Assembly (NCBI GenBank): GCA_947561715.1
Contig: OX387203.1
Location: 18,786,001-18,850,000 of the forward strand
Direction of reading: 5' to 3'
From: Ascidia mentula
Lineage: Eukaryota; Chordata; Ascidiacea; Phlebobranchia; Ascidiidae
DNA: 64,000 nt
In this document: piece by piece, positions 1 to 11,156 of the stretch
Position numbering within the stretch: the stretch's first letter is position 1
How the letters are laid out: every line of letters starts with the position of its first letter
Program-made: the position numbers and the translations under genes
Notes under the pieces: model-generated
What the model saw: the letters and a program-made list of their open reading frames with translations, nothing else
Database searches by the model: none
Told to the model about the DNA's origin: nothing

Positions 1-195
1 TAGGTTTACACTGATCGTTTTGTTCTGGCATCTAGTATTTCTGTGCAAAATTTCAAGTCGCTTGATGCAAAAATGTTCAAATCACAGGCGGACAACTCTC
101 AAATTTATTTAATTACGCCCTACCTTAATAGCCACCATAGTGTCAAACATGTGTTTTCGTTCGCTAACAAAAAACTAAAAGACATACGCCAATTT

Positions 196-388
196 GGTTT
201 ACTCTGTTCGTTTTGTACTGGCATCTAGTATTTGTGTGCAAAATTTTAAGTCGCTTGATACAAAAATGTTCAAATCACAGGCGGACAACTCTCAAATTTA
301 TTTAATTCCGCCATACCTCAACAGCCACCATAGTGTCAAACATGTGTTTTCGTTCGCTAACAAAAAACTAAAAGACATACGCCAATTT
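196..388 (+). repeat. Reference long monomer (A form, 193 bp)
   Basis: A representative 193-bp copy, starting at GGTTTACTCTG and ending at CGCCAATTT. It has the A-form diagnostic bases CAAATTTATTTAATTCCGCC and the ACAGCC version of the 3-bp-longer segment before GCCACCATAGT. Hand count of a typical A monomer gives 72 G+C in 193 (about 37%) and 9 CpG. The length is close to a nucleosome repeat, which is common for centromeric satellites; whether it phases nucleosomes here is not shown. Confidence 0.9.
280..312 (+). other. Conserved dyad GGCGGA / TCCGCC (example copy)
   Basis: In this copy GGCGGA (280-285) and its exact reverse complement TCCGCC (307-312) flank 21 AT-rich bases. The same arrangement sits at monomer positions 85-117 in most A and B copies. 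It is weakened in TTCCGCACAACC copies and broken in TTCGGCC, CTGCC and CTGAAAAACC copies. A cruciform or protein-binding role is inference only. Confidence 0.6.
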
Positions 389-545
389 GGTTTACACTGC
401 TCGTTTTGTACTGGCATCTAGTATTTGTGTGCAAAATTTCAAGTCGCTTGATATAAAAATGTTCAAATCACAGGCGGACAACTCTCAAATTTATTTAATT
501 CCGCCCTACCTTAATAGCCACTATAGTGTCAAACATGCGTTTTCG

Positions 546-553
546 TTCGCGAA
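546..553 (+). other. Palindrome TTCGCGAA (example copy)
   Basis: An 8-bp perfect palindrome at monomer positions 158-165, flanked by TTTT and AAAA arms so that 16 of 20 positions are symmetric. It contains the NruI recognition sequence TCGCGA. It is present in most copies, kept as TCGCGA in D5, and lost in TTCACTAAC copies. Confidence 0.7.
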
Positions 554-581
554 TAAAAAATTAAAGGACATACGCCAATTT

Positions 582-771
582 GGTTTACACTGCTCGTTTT
601 GTTCTGGCATCTAGTAATTGTGCGCAAAATTTCAAGTCGCTTGATGCAAAAATGTTCAAATCACAGGCGGACAACTCTCAAAATTACTTAATTCCGCCAA
701 TCCTTAGCCACCATAGTTCCAAACATGCCTTTTCGTTCGCGAATAAAAAACTAAAAGACATAGGCCAATTA
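582..771 (+). repeat. Reference short monomer (B form, 190 bp)
   Basis: A representative 190-bp copy. It differs from the A form by a 3-bp loss (CCTTAGCC in place of CCTTAATAGCC) and by linked changes: CAAAATTACTT instead of CAAATTTATTT, and usually TTCCAAACATGCC downstream. The form recurs throughout the window. Here it is the closing monomer of a higher-order unit, directly before the GGTTTACACTGATCG boundary monomer at 772. Confidence 0.9.
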
Positions 772-1926
772 GGTTTACACTGATCGTTTTGTTCTGGCAT
801 CTAGTATTTCTGTGCAAAATTTCAAGTCGCTTGATACAAAAATGTTTAAATCACAGGCGGACAACTCTCAAATTTATTTAATTCCGCCATACCTTAATAG
901 CCACCATAGTGTCAAACATGCGTTTTCGTTCGCGAATAAAAAATTAAAGGACATACGCCAATTTGGTTTACACTTCTCGTTTTGTTCTGGCATCTAGTAA
1001 TTGTGTGCAAAATTTCAAGTCGCTTGATATAAAAATGTTCAAATCACAGGCGGACAACTCTCAAATTTATTTAATTCCGCCCTACCTTAATAGCCACCAT
1101 AGTGTCAAACATGCGTTTTCGTTCGCGAATAAAAAATTAAAGGACATACGCCAATTTGGTTTACACTTCTCGTTTTGTTCTGGCATCTAGTAATTGTGTG
1201 CAAAATTTCAAGTCGCTTGAAACAAAAATGTTCAAATCACAGGCGGACAACTCTCAAATTTATTTAATTCCGCCCTACCTTAATAGCCACCATAGTGTCA
1301 AACATGCGTTTTCGTTCGCGAATAAAAAATTAAAGGACATACGCCAATTTGGTTTACACTGCTCGTTTTGTTCTGGCATCTAGTAATTGTGTGCAAAATT
1401 TCAAGTCGCTTGAAACAAAAATGTTCAAATCACAGGCGGACAACTCTCAAATTTATTTAATTCCGCCCTACCTTAATAGCCACCATAGTGTCAAACATGC
1501 GTTTTCGTTCGCGAATAAAAAATTAAAGGACATACGCCAATTTGGTTTACACTTCTCGTTTTGTTCTGGCATCTAGTAATTGTGCGCAAAATTTCACGTC
1601 GCTTGAAACAAAAATGTTCAAATCACAGGCGGACAACTCTCAAATTTATTTAATTCCGCCCTACCTTAATAGCCACCATAGTGTCAAACATGCGTTTTCG
1701 TTCGCGAATAAAAAATTAAAGGACATACGCCAATTTGGTTTACACTGCTCGTTTTGTTCTGGCATCTAGTAATTGTGCGCAAAATTTCAAGTCGCTTGAT
1801 GCAAAAATGTTCAAATCACCGGCGGACAACTCTCAAATTTACTTAATTCCGCCCAACCTTAGCCACCATAGTTCCAAACATGCCTTTTCGTTCGCGAATA
1901 AAAAACTAAAAGACATAGGCCAATTA
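772..1926 (+). repeat. D1 HOR unit U2 (6 monomers, 1155 bp)
   Basis: Five 193-bp monomers followed by one 190-bp B monomer. The middle copies (from 965 to 1,736) are nearly identical neighbours carrying TTGAAACAAAAATG or TTGATATAAAAATG, which suggests local monomer amplification inside the unit. The closing B copy has CACCGGCGGAC in place of CACAGGCGGAC. Confidence 0.85.
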
Positions 1927-3659
1927 GGTTTACACTGATCGTTTTGTTCTGGCATCTAGTATTTCTGTGCAAAATTTCAAGTCGCTTGATGCAAAAATGT
2001 TCAAATCACAGGCGGACAACTCTCAAATTTATTTAATTACGCCCTACCTTAATAGCCACCATAGTGTCAAACATGTGTTTTCGTTCGCTAACAAAAAACT
2101 AAAAGACATACGCCAATTTGGTTTACTCTGTTCGTTTTGTACTGGCATCTAGTATTTGTGTGCAAAATTTTAAGTCGCTTGATACAAAAATGTTCAAATC
2201 ACAGGCGGACAACTCTCAAATTTATTTAATTCCGCCATACCTCAACAGCCACCATAGTGTCAAACATGTGTTTTCGTTCGCTAACAAAAAACTAAAAGAC
2301 ATACGCCAATTTGGTTTACACTGCTCGTTTTGTACTGGCATCTAGTATTTGTGTGCAAAATTTCAAGTCGCTTGATACAAAAATGTTCAAATCACAGGCG
2401 AACAACTCTCAAATTTATTTAATTCCGCCCTACCTTAATAGCCACCATAGTGTCAAACATGCCATTTCGTTCGTGAATAAAAAACTAAAAGACATACGCC
2501 AATTTGGTTTACACTGCTCGTTTTGTAATGGCATCTAGTAATTGTGTGCAAAATTTCAAGTCGCTTGATACAAAAATGTTCAAATCACAGGCGGACAACT
2601 CTCAAATTTATTCAAAACCGCCATACCTTAATAGCCACCATAGTGTCAAACATGCGTTTTCGTTCGCGAATAAAAAATTAAAGGACATACGCCAATTTGG
2701 TTTACACTGCTCGTTTTGTTCTGGCATCTAGTAATTGTGCGCAAAATTTCAAGTCGCTTGAAACAAAAATGTTCAAATCACAGGCGGACAACTCTCAAAT
2801 TTATTTAATTCCGCCCTACCTTAATAGCCACCATAGTGTCAAACATGCGTTTTCGTTCGCGAATAAAAAATTAAAGGACATACGCCAATTTGGTTTACAC
2901 TGCTCGTTTTGTTCTGGCATCTAGTAATTGTGCGCAAAATTTCAAGTCGTTCGAAACAAAAATGTTCAAATCACAGGCGGACAACTCTCAAATTTATTTA
3001 ATTCCGCCCTACCTTAATAGCCACCATAGTGTCAAACATGCGTTTTCGTTCGCGAATAAAAAATTAAAGGACATACGCCAATTTGGTTTACACTGCTTGT
3101 TTGTTCTGGCATCTAGTAATTGTGCGCAAAATTTTAAGTCGCTTGAAACAAAAATGTTCAAATCACAGGCGGACAACTCTCAAATTTATTTAATTCCGCC
3201 CTACCTTAATAGCCACCATAGTGTCAAACATGCGTTTTCGTTCGCGAATAAAAAATAAAAGGACATACGCCAATTTGGTTTACACCGCTCGTTTTGTTCT
3301 GGCATCTAGTAATTGTGTGCAAAATTTCAAGTCGCTTGATACAAAAATGTTCAAATCACAGGCGGACAACTCTCAAATTTATTCAATACCGCCATACCTT
3401 AATAGCCACCATAGTGTCAAACATGCGTTTTCGTTCGCGAATAAAAAATTAAAGGACATACGCCAATTTGGTTTACACTGCTCGTTTTGTTCTGGCATCT
3501 AGCAATTGTGTGCAAAATTTCAAGTCGCTTGATACAAAAATGTTCAAATCACTGGCGGACAACTCTCAAAATTACTTAATTCCGCCCAACCTTAGCCACC
3601 ATAGTTCCAAACATGCCTTTTCGTTCGCAAATAAAAAACTAAAATACATAGGCCAATTA
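1927..3659 (+). repeat. D1 HOR unit U3 (9 monomers, 1733 bp)
   Basis: The longest D1 unit. It starts like U1 and continues through copies with AGGCGAACAACTC and TTCAAAACCGCC. It includes one copy with the deletion variant CTGCTTGTTTGTTCTGG near 3,095. The part from about 2,700 to 3,659 reappears 2,309 bp downstream in U5, sharing that deletion. Confidence 0.85.
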
Positions 3660-4621
3660 GGTTTACACTGATCGTTTTGTTGTAGCATCTAGTATTTGTG
3701 TGCAAAATTTCAAGTCGCTTGATACAAAAATGTTCAAATCACAGGCGGACAACTCTCAAATTTATTTAATTCCGCCATACCTTAATACCCACCATAGTGT
3801 CAAACATGTGTTTTCGTTCGCTAACAAAAAACTAAAAGACATACGCAGATTTGGTTTACTCTGTTCGTTTTGTACTGGCATCTAGTATTTGTGTGCAAAA
3901 TTTCAAGTCGCTTGATACAAAAATGTTCAAATCACAGGCGGACAACTCTCAAATTTATTTAATTCCGCCCTACCTTAAAAGCCACCATAGTGTCAAACAT
4001 ACGTTTTCGTTCGCGAATAAAAAATTATAGGACTTACGCCAATTTGGTTTACACTGCTCGTTTTGTTCTGGCATCTAGTAATTGTGTGCAAAATTTCAAG
4101 TCGCTTGATACAAAAATGTTCAAATCACATGCAGACAACTCTCAAATTTATTTAATTCCGCCCTACCTTAATAGCCACCATAGTGTCAAACATGCGTTTT
4201 CGTTCGCGAATAAAAAATTAAAGGACATACGCCAATTTGGTTTACACTGCTCGTTTTGTTCTGGCATCTAGTAATTGTGTGCAAAATTTCAAGTCGCTTG
4301 ATATAAAAATGTTCAAATCACAGGCGGACAACTCTCAAATTTATTTAATTCCGCCCTACCTTAATAGCCACTATAGTGTCAAACATGCGTTTTCGTTCGC
4401 GAATAAAAAATTAAAGGACATACGCCAATTTGGTTTACACTGCTCGTTTTGTTCTGGCATCTAGTAATTGTGCGCAAAATTTCAAGTCGCTTGATGCAAA
4501 AATGTTCAAATCACAGGCGGACAACTCTCAAAATTACTTAATTCCGCCAATCCTTAGCCACCATAGTTCCAAACATGCCTTTTCGTTCGCGAATAAAAAA
4601 CTAAAAGACATAGGCCAATTA
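3660..4621 (+). repeat. D1 HOR unit U4 (5 monomers, 962 bp)
   Basis: Four 193-bp monomers and one closing B monomer. The boundary copy has the variant TTGTTGTAGCATCTAG. The last two monomers match those of U1 (about 389-771) at an offset of 3,850 bp, including the rare CACTATAGTG and CCGCCAATCC variants. Confidence 0.85.
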
Positions 4622-5968
4622 GGTTTACACTGATCGTTTTGTTCTGGCATCTAGTATTTCTGTGCAAAATTTCAAGTCGCTTGATACAAAAATGTTTAAA
4701 TCACAGGCGGACAACTCTCAAATTTATTTAATTCCGCCATACCTTAATACCCACCATAGTGTCAAACATGTGTTTTCGTTCGCTAACAAAAAACTAAAAG
4801 ACATACGCCAATTTGGTTTACTCTGTTCGTTTTGTACTGGCATCTAGTATTTGTGTGCAAAATTTCAAGTCGCTTGATACAAAAATGTTCAAATCACAGG
4901 CGAACAACTCTCAAATTTATTTAATTCCGCCCTACCTTAATAGCCACCATAGTGTCAAACATGCCATTTCGTTCGCGAATAAAAAATTAAAGGACATACG
5001 CCAATTTGGTTTACACTGCTCGTTTTGTTCTGGCATCTAGTAATTGTGCGCAAAATTTCAAGTCGCTTGAAACAAAAATGTTCAAATCACAGGCGGACAA
5101 CTCTCAAATTTATTTAATTCCGCCCTACCTTAATAGCCACCATAGTGTCAAACATGCGTTTTCGTTCGCGAATAAAAAATTAAAGGACATACGCCAATTT
5201 GGTTTACACTGCTCGTTTTGTTCTGGCATCTAGTAATTGTGCGCAAAATTTCAAGTCGTTCGAAACAAAAATGTTCAAATCACAGGCGGACAACTCTCAA
5301 ATTTATTTAATTCCGCCCTACCTTAATAGCCACCATAGTGTCAAACATGCGTTTTCGTTCGCGAATAAAAAATTAAAGGACATACGCCAATTTGGTTTAC
5401 ACTGCTTGTTTGTTCTGGCATCTAGTAATTGTGCGCAAAGTTTCAAGTCGCTTGAAACAAAAATGTTCAAATCACAGGCGGACAACTCTCAAATTTATTT
5501 AATTCCGCCCTACCTTAATAGCCACCATACTGTCAAACATGCGTTTTCGTTCGCGAAAAAAAAATAAAAGGACATACGCCAATTTGGTTTACACCGCTCG
5601 TTTTGTTCTGGCATCTAGTAATTGTGTGCAAAATTTCAAGTCGCTTGATACAAAAATGTTCAAATCACAGGCGGACAACTCTCAAATTTATTCAATACCG
5701 CCCTACCTTAATAGCCACCATAGTGTCAAACATGCGTTTTCGTTCGCGAATAAAAAATTAAAGGACATACGCCAATTTGGTTTACACTGCTCGTTTTGTT
5801 CTGGCATCTAGCAATTGTGTGCAAAATTTCAAGTCGCTTGATACAAAAATGTTCAAATCACAGGCGGACAACTCTCAAAATTACTTAATTCCGCCCAACC
5901 TTAGCCACCATAGTTCCAAACATGCCTTTTCGTTTGCAAATAAAAAACTAAAATACATAGGCCAATTA
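4622..5968 (+). repeat. D1 HOR unit U5 (7 monomers, 1347 bp), contains a hybrid monomer
   Basis: The second monomer (4,815-5,007) is a hybrid. Its left part, up to CATGCCATTTCG, matches the U3 monomer at 2,313; its right part, TTCGCGAATAAAAAATTAAAGG, matches the following U3-type copies. From about 5,008 the unit follows U3 at an offset of 2,309 bp, including the CTGCTTGTTTGTTC deletion copy. It can be read as a U3-like unit shortened by unequal exchange. Confidence 0.82.
4815..5007 (+). repeat. Hybrid monomer in D1
   Basis: The left part matches the 2,313 monomer (AGGCGAACAAC and CATGCCATTTCG). The right part has TTCGCGAATAAAAAATTAAAGG in place of TTCGTGAATAAAAAACTAAAAG. The switch lies within the shared TTTCGTTCG at about 4,967-4,975. 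Confidence 0.78.
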
Positions 5969-7315
5969 GGTTTACACTGATCGTTTGTTGTGGCATCTAG
6001 TATTTCTGTGCAAAATTTCAAGTCGCTTGATACAAAAATGTTCAAATCACAGGCGGACAACTCTCAAATTTATTTAATTCCGCCATACCTTAATACCCAC
6101 CATAGTGTCAAACATGTGTTTTCGTTCGCTAACAAAAAACTAAAAGACATACGCTGATTTGGTTTACTCTGTTCGTTTTGTACTGGCATCTAGTATTTGT
6201 GTGCAAAATTTCAAGTCGCTTGATACAAAAATGTTCAAATCACAGGCGGACAACTCTCAAATTTATTTAATTCCGCCCTACCTTAATAGCCACCATAGTG
6301 TCAAACATGCCTTTTCGTTCGCGAATAAAAAACTAAAAGACATACGCCAATTTGGTTTACACTGCTCGTTTTGTAATGGCATCTATTAATTGTGTGCAAA
6401 ATTTCAAGTCGCTTGACACAAAAATGTTCAAATCACAGGCGGACAACTCTCAAATTTATTTAATTCCGCCCAACCTTAATAGCCACCATAGTTTCAAACA
6501 TGTGTTTTCGTTCACTAACAAAAAACTAAAAGATATACGCCAATTTGGTTTTCTCTGCTCGTTTTGTAGTGGCATCTAGTAATTGTGTGCAAAATTTCAA
6601 GTCGCTTGATGCAAAAATGTTCAAATCACAGGCGGACAACTCTCAAATTTATTTAATTCCGCCCTACCTTAATAGCCACCATAGTGTCAAACATTTTTTT
6701 TCGTTCACTAACAAAAAACTAAAAGATATACGCCAATTTGGTTTTCTCTGCTCGTTTTGTAGTGGCATCTAGTAATTGTGTGCAAAATTTCAAGTCGCTT
6801 GACACAAAAATGTTCAAATCACAGGCGGACAACTCTTAAATTTATTTAATTCCGCCCAACCTTAATAGCCACCATAGTTTCAAACATGTGTTTTCGTTCA
6901 CTAACAAAAAACTAAAAGATATACGCCAATTTGGTTTTCTCTGCTCGTTTTGTAGTGGCATCTAGTAATTGTGTGCAAAATTTCAAGTCGCTTGATACAA
7001 AAATGTTCAAATCACAGGAGGACAACTCTCAAATTTATTCAATACCGCCATACCTTAATAGCCACCATAGTGTCAAACATGCGTTTTCGTTCGCGAATAA
7101 AAAATTAAAGGACATACGCCAATTTGGTTTACACTGCTCGTTTTGTTCTGGCATCTAGCAATTGTGTGCAAAATTTCAAGTCGCTTGATACAAAAATGTT
7201 CAAATCACAGGCGGACAACTCTCAAAATTACTTAATTCCGCCCAACCTTAGCCACCATAGTTCCAAACATGCCTTTTCGTTTGCAAATAAAAAACTAAAA
7301 TACATAGGCCAATTA
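5969..7315 (+). repeat. D1 HOR unit U6 (7 monomers, 1347 bp)
   Basis: The boundary copy carries the one-base-shorter TGATCGTTTGTTGTGGC, shared with U7. Several monomers have the TTCACTAACAAAAAAC and GTTTTCTCTGC variants. Most of U6 (5,780 onwards) aligns with U7 at an offset of 1,347 bp. Confidence 0.85.
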
Positions 7316-8276
7316 GGTTTACACTGATCGTTTGTTGTGGCATCTAGTATTTCTGTGCAAAATTTCAAGTCGCTTGATACAAAAATGTTCAAATCACAGG
7401 CGGACAACTCTCAAATTTATTTAATTCCGCCATACCTTAATACCCACCATAGTGTCAAACATGTGTTTTCGTTCGCTAACAAAAAACTAAAAGACATACG
7501 CAGATTTGGTTTACTCTGTTCGTTTTGTACTGGCATCTAGTATTTGTGTGCAAAATTTCAAGTCGCTTGATACAAAAATGTTCAAATCACAGGCGGACAA
7601 CTCTCAAATTTATTTAATTCCGCCCTACCTTAATAGCCACCATAGTGTCAAACATGCCTTTTCGTTCGCGAATAAAAAACTAAAAGACATACGCCAATTT
7701 GGTTTACACTGCTCGTTTTGTAATGGCATCTAGTAATTGTGTGCAAAATTTCAAGTCGCTTGACACAAAAATGTTCAAATCACAGGCGAACAACTCTCAA
7801 ATTTATTTAATTCCGACCAACCTTAATAGCCACCATAGTTTCAAACATGTGTTTTCGTTCACTAACAAAAAACTAAAAGATATACGCCAATTTGGTTTTC
7901 TCTGCTCGTTTTGTAGTGGCATCTAGTAATTGTGTGCAAAATTTCAAGTCGCTTGATACAAAAATGTTCAAATCACAGGCGGACAACTCTCAAATTTATT
8001 TAATTCCGCCCTACCTTAATAGCCACCATAGTGTCAAACATTTTTTTTCGTTCACTAACAAAAAACTAAAAGATATACGCCAATTTGGTTTTCTCTGCTC
8101 GTTTTGTAGTGGCATCTAGTAATTGTGTGCAAAATTTCAAGTCGCTTGATGCAAAAATGTTCAAATCACAGGCGGACAACTCTCAAAATTACTTAATTCC
8201 GCCCAACCTTAGCCACCATAGTTCCAAACATGCCTTTTCGTTCGCGAATAAAAAACTAAAAGACATAGGCCAATTA
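7316..8276 (+). repeat. D1 HOR unit U7 (5 monomers, 961 bp)
   Basis: Aligns with U6 at an offset of 1,347 bp over its first four monomers (shared TTGTTGTGGC boundary variant, shared CATTTTTTTTCGTTCAC copy), then closes with a B monomer two copies earlier than U6. Confidence 0.85.
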
Positions 8277-8662
8277 GGTTTACACTGATCGTTTTGTTCT
8301 GGCATCTAGTATTTCTGTGCAAAATTTCAAGTCGCTTGATACAAAAATGTTCAAATCACAGGCGGACAACTCTCAAATTTATTTAATTCCGCCATACCTT
8401 AATACCCACCATAGTGTCAAACATGTGTTTTCGTTCGCTAACAAAAAACTAAAAGACATACGCCAATTTGGTTTACTCTGTTCGTTTTGTACTGGCATCT
8501 AGTATTTGTGTGCAAAATTTCAAGTCGCTTGATACAAAAATGTTCAAATCACAGGCGAACAACTCTCAAATTTATTTAATTCCGCCCTACCTTAATAGCC
8601 ACCATAGTGTCAAACATGCCATTTCGTTCGTGAAGAAAAAACTAAAAGACATACGCCAATTT

Positions 8663-10387
8663 GGTTTACACTGCTCGTTTTGTAATGGCATCTAGTAATT
8701 GTGTGCAAAATTTCAAGTCGCTTGATACAAAAATGTTCAAATCACAGGCGGACAACTCTCAAAATTACTTAATTCCGCCCAACCTTAGCCACCATAGTTC
8801 CAAACATGCCTTTTCGTTCGCGAATAAAAAACTAAAGGACATACGCCAATTTGGTTTTCACTGCTCGTTTTGTACTGGCATCTAGTATTTGTGTGCAAAA
8901 TTTCAAGTTGCTTGATACAAAAATGTTCAAATCACAGGCGGACAACTCTCAAATTTATTTAATTCCGCCCTACCTTAATAGCCTCCATTGTGTCAAACAT
9001 GCGTTTTCTTTCGCGAATAAAAAATTAAAGGACATACGCCAATTTGGTTTACACTGCTCGTTTTGTAATGGCATCTAGTATTTGTGTGCAAAATTTCAAG
9101 TCGCTTGATACAAAAATGTTCAAATCACAGGCGGACAACTCTCAAAATTACTTAATTCCGCCCAACCTTAGCCACCATAGTTCTAAACATGCCTTTTCGT
9201 TCGCGAATAAAAAACGAAAAGACATACGCCAATTTGGTTTGCACTGCTCGTTTTGTACTGGCATCTAGTAATTGTGTGCAAAATTTCAAGTCGCTTGATG
9301 CAAAAATGTTCAAATCACAGGCGGACAACTCTCAAATTTATTTAATTCCGCCATACCTCAACAGCCACCATAGTGTCAAACATGCGTTTTCGTTCGCGAA
9401 TAAAAAACTAAAGGACATACGTCAATTTGGTTTACACTGCTCGTTTTGTACTGGCATCTAGTAATTGTGTGCAAAATTTCAAGTCGCTTGATAAAAAAAT
9501 GTTCAAATCACAGGCGGACAACTCTCAAAATTACTTAATTCCGCCCAACCTTAGCCACCATAGTTCCAAACATGCCTTTTCGTTCGCGAATAAAAAACGA
9601 AAAGACATACGCCAATTTGGTTTGCACTGCTCGTTTTGTACTGGCATCTAGTAATTGTGTGCAAAATTTCAAGTCGCTTGATAAAAAAATGTTCAAATCA
9701 CAGGCGGACAACTCTCAAAATTACTTAATTCCGCCCAACCTTAATAGCCACCATAGTTCCAAACATGCCTTTTCGTTCGCGAATAAAAAACTAAAATACA
9801 TACGCCAATTTGGTTTACACTGCTCGTTTTGTACTGGCATCTAGTATTTGTGTGCAAAACTTCAAGTCGCTTGATGCAAAAATGTTCAAATCACAGGCGG
9901 ACAACTCTCAAATTTATTTAATTCCGCCATACCTCAACAGCCACCATAGTGTCAAACATGCGTTTTCGTTCGCGAATAAAAAACTAAAGGACATACGTCA
10001 ATTTGGTTTACACTGCTCGTTTTGTACTGGCATCTAGTAATTGTGTGCAAAATTTCAAGTCGCTTGATAAAAAAATGTTCAAATCACAGGCGGACAACTC
10101 TCAAAATTACTTAATTCCGCCCAACCTTAGCCACCATAGTTCCAAACATGCCTTTTCGTTCGCGAATAAAAAACTAAAACACATACGCCAATTTGGTTTA
10201 CACTGCTCGTTTTGTACTGGCATCTAGTATTTGTGTGCAAAACTTCAAGTCGCTTAATGCAAAAATGTTCAAATCACAGGCGGACAACTCTCAAATTTAT
10301 TTAATTCCGCCATACCTCAACAGCCACCATAGTGTCAAACATGCGTTTTCGTTCGCGAATAAAAAACTAAAGGACATACGTCAATTT
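8663..10387 (+). repeat. Alternating B/A dimeric stretch (383-bp period)
   Basis: Monomer starts at 8663, 8853, 9046, 9236, 9429, 9619, 9812, 10005 and 10195 follow the order B A B A B B' A B A. Equivalent copies are 383 bp apart (190+193). The B' copy at 9,619 keeps the B-form bases but has the longer CCTTAATAGCC segment, so it is a recombinant between the two forms. Confidence 0.8.
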
Positions 10388-11156
10388 GGTTTACACTGCT
10401 CGTTTTGTACTGGCATCTAGTATTTGTGTGCAAAATTTCAAGTCGCTTGATATAAAAATGTTCAAATCACAGGCGGACAACTCTCAAAATTACTTTATTC
10501 CGCCCAACCTTAATAGCCACCATAGTGTCAAACATGTGCTTTCGTTCACTAACAAAAAACTAAAAGACATACGCCAATTTGGTTTTCTCTGCTCGTTTTG
10601 TACTGGCATCTAGTATTTGTGTGCAAAATTTCAAGTCGTTTGATGCAAACATGTTCAAATCACAGGCGGACAACTCTCAAATTTATTCAATTCCGCCCTA
10701 CCTTAATAGCCACCATAGTGTCAAACATGTGCTTTCGTTCACTAACAAAAAACTAAAAGATATACGCCAATTTGGTATTCTCTGCTCGTTTTGTACTGGC
10801 ATCTAGTATTTGTGTGCAAAATTTCAAGTCGTTTGATGCAAAAATGTTCAAATCACAGGCGGACAACTCTCAAATTTAATTAATTAGGCCCTACCTTAAT
10901 AGCCACCATAGTGTCAAACATGTGTTTTCGTTCACTAACAAAAAACTAAAAGATATACGCCAATTAGGTTTGCTCTGCTCGTTTTGTACTGGCATCTAGT
11001 ATTTGTGTGCAAAATTTCAAGTCGGATGATGCAAAAATGTTCAAATCACAGGCGGACAACTCTCAAAATTACTTAATTCTGAAAAACCTTAGCCACCATA
11101 GTTCCAAACATGCCTTTTCGTTCGCGAATAAAAAACTAAAAGACATACGCCAATTT

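Larger units (their letters stand above)
3..771 (+). repeat. D1 HOR unit U1 (4 monomers, 769 bp)
   Basis: Runs from the TGATCG boundary monomer at 3 to the B monomer ending at 771: three 193-bp copies and one 190-bp copy. The first two monomers (boundary monomer with TTAATTACGCC, then the GTTTACTCTGTTCG monomer) match those of U3 starting at 1927, an offset of 1,924 bp. Confidence 0.85.
1..8276 (+). repeat. Domain D1: variable-length HORs with a fixed boundary monomer
   Basis: A domain in which GTTCTGGCATC and TGTACTGGCATC variants are mixed and most monomers are 193 bp. A boundary monomer opening with GGTTTACACTGATCG occurs at 3, 772, 1927, 3660, 4622, 5969, 7316 and 8277. Spacings are 769, 1155, 1733, 962, 1347, 1347 and 961 bp, meaning 4, 6, 9, 5, 7, 7 and 5 monomers. 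Each unit contains a single short B monomer, always last. This is a family of HOR length variants, as expected from unequal exchange in register with the boundary. Confidence 0.88.
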
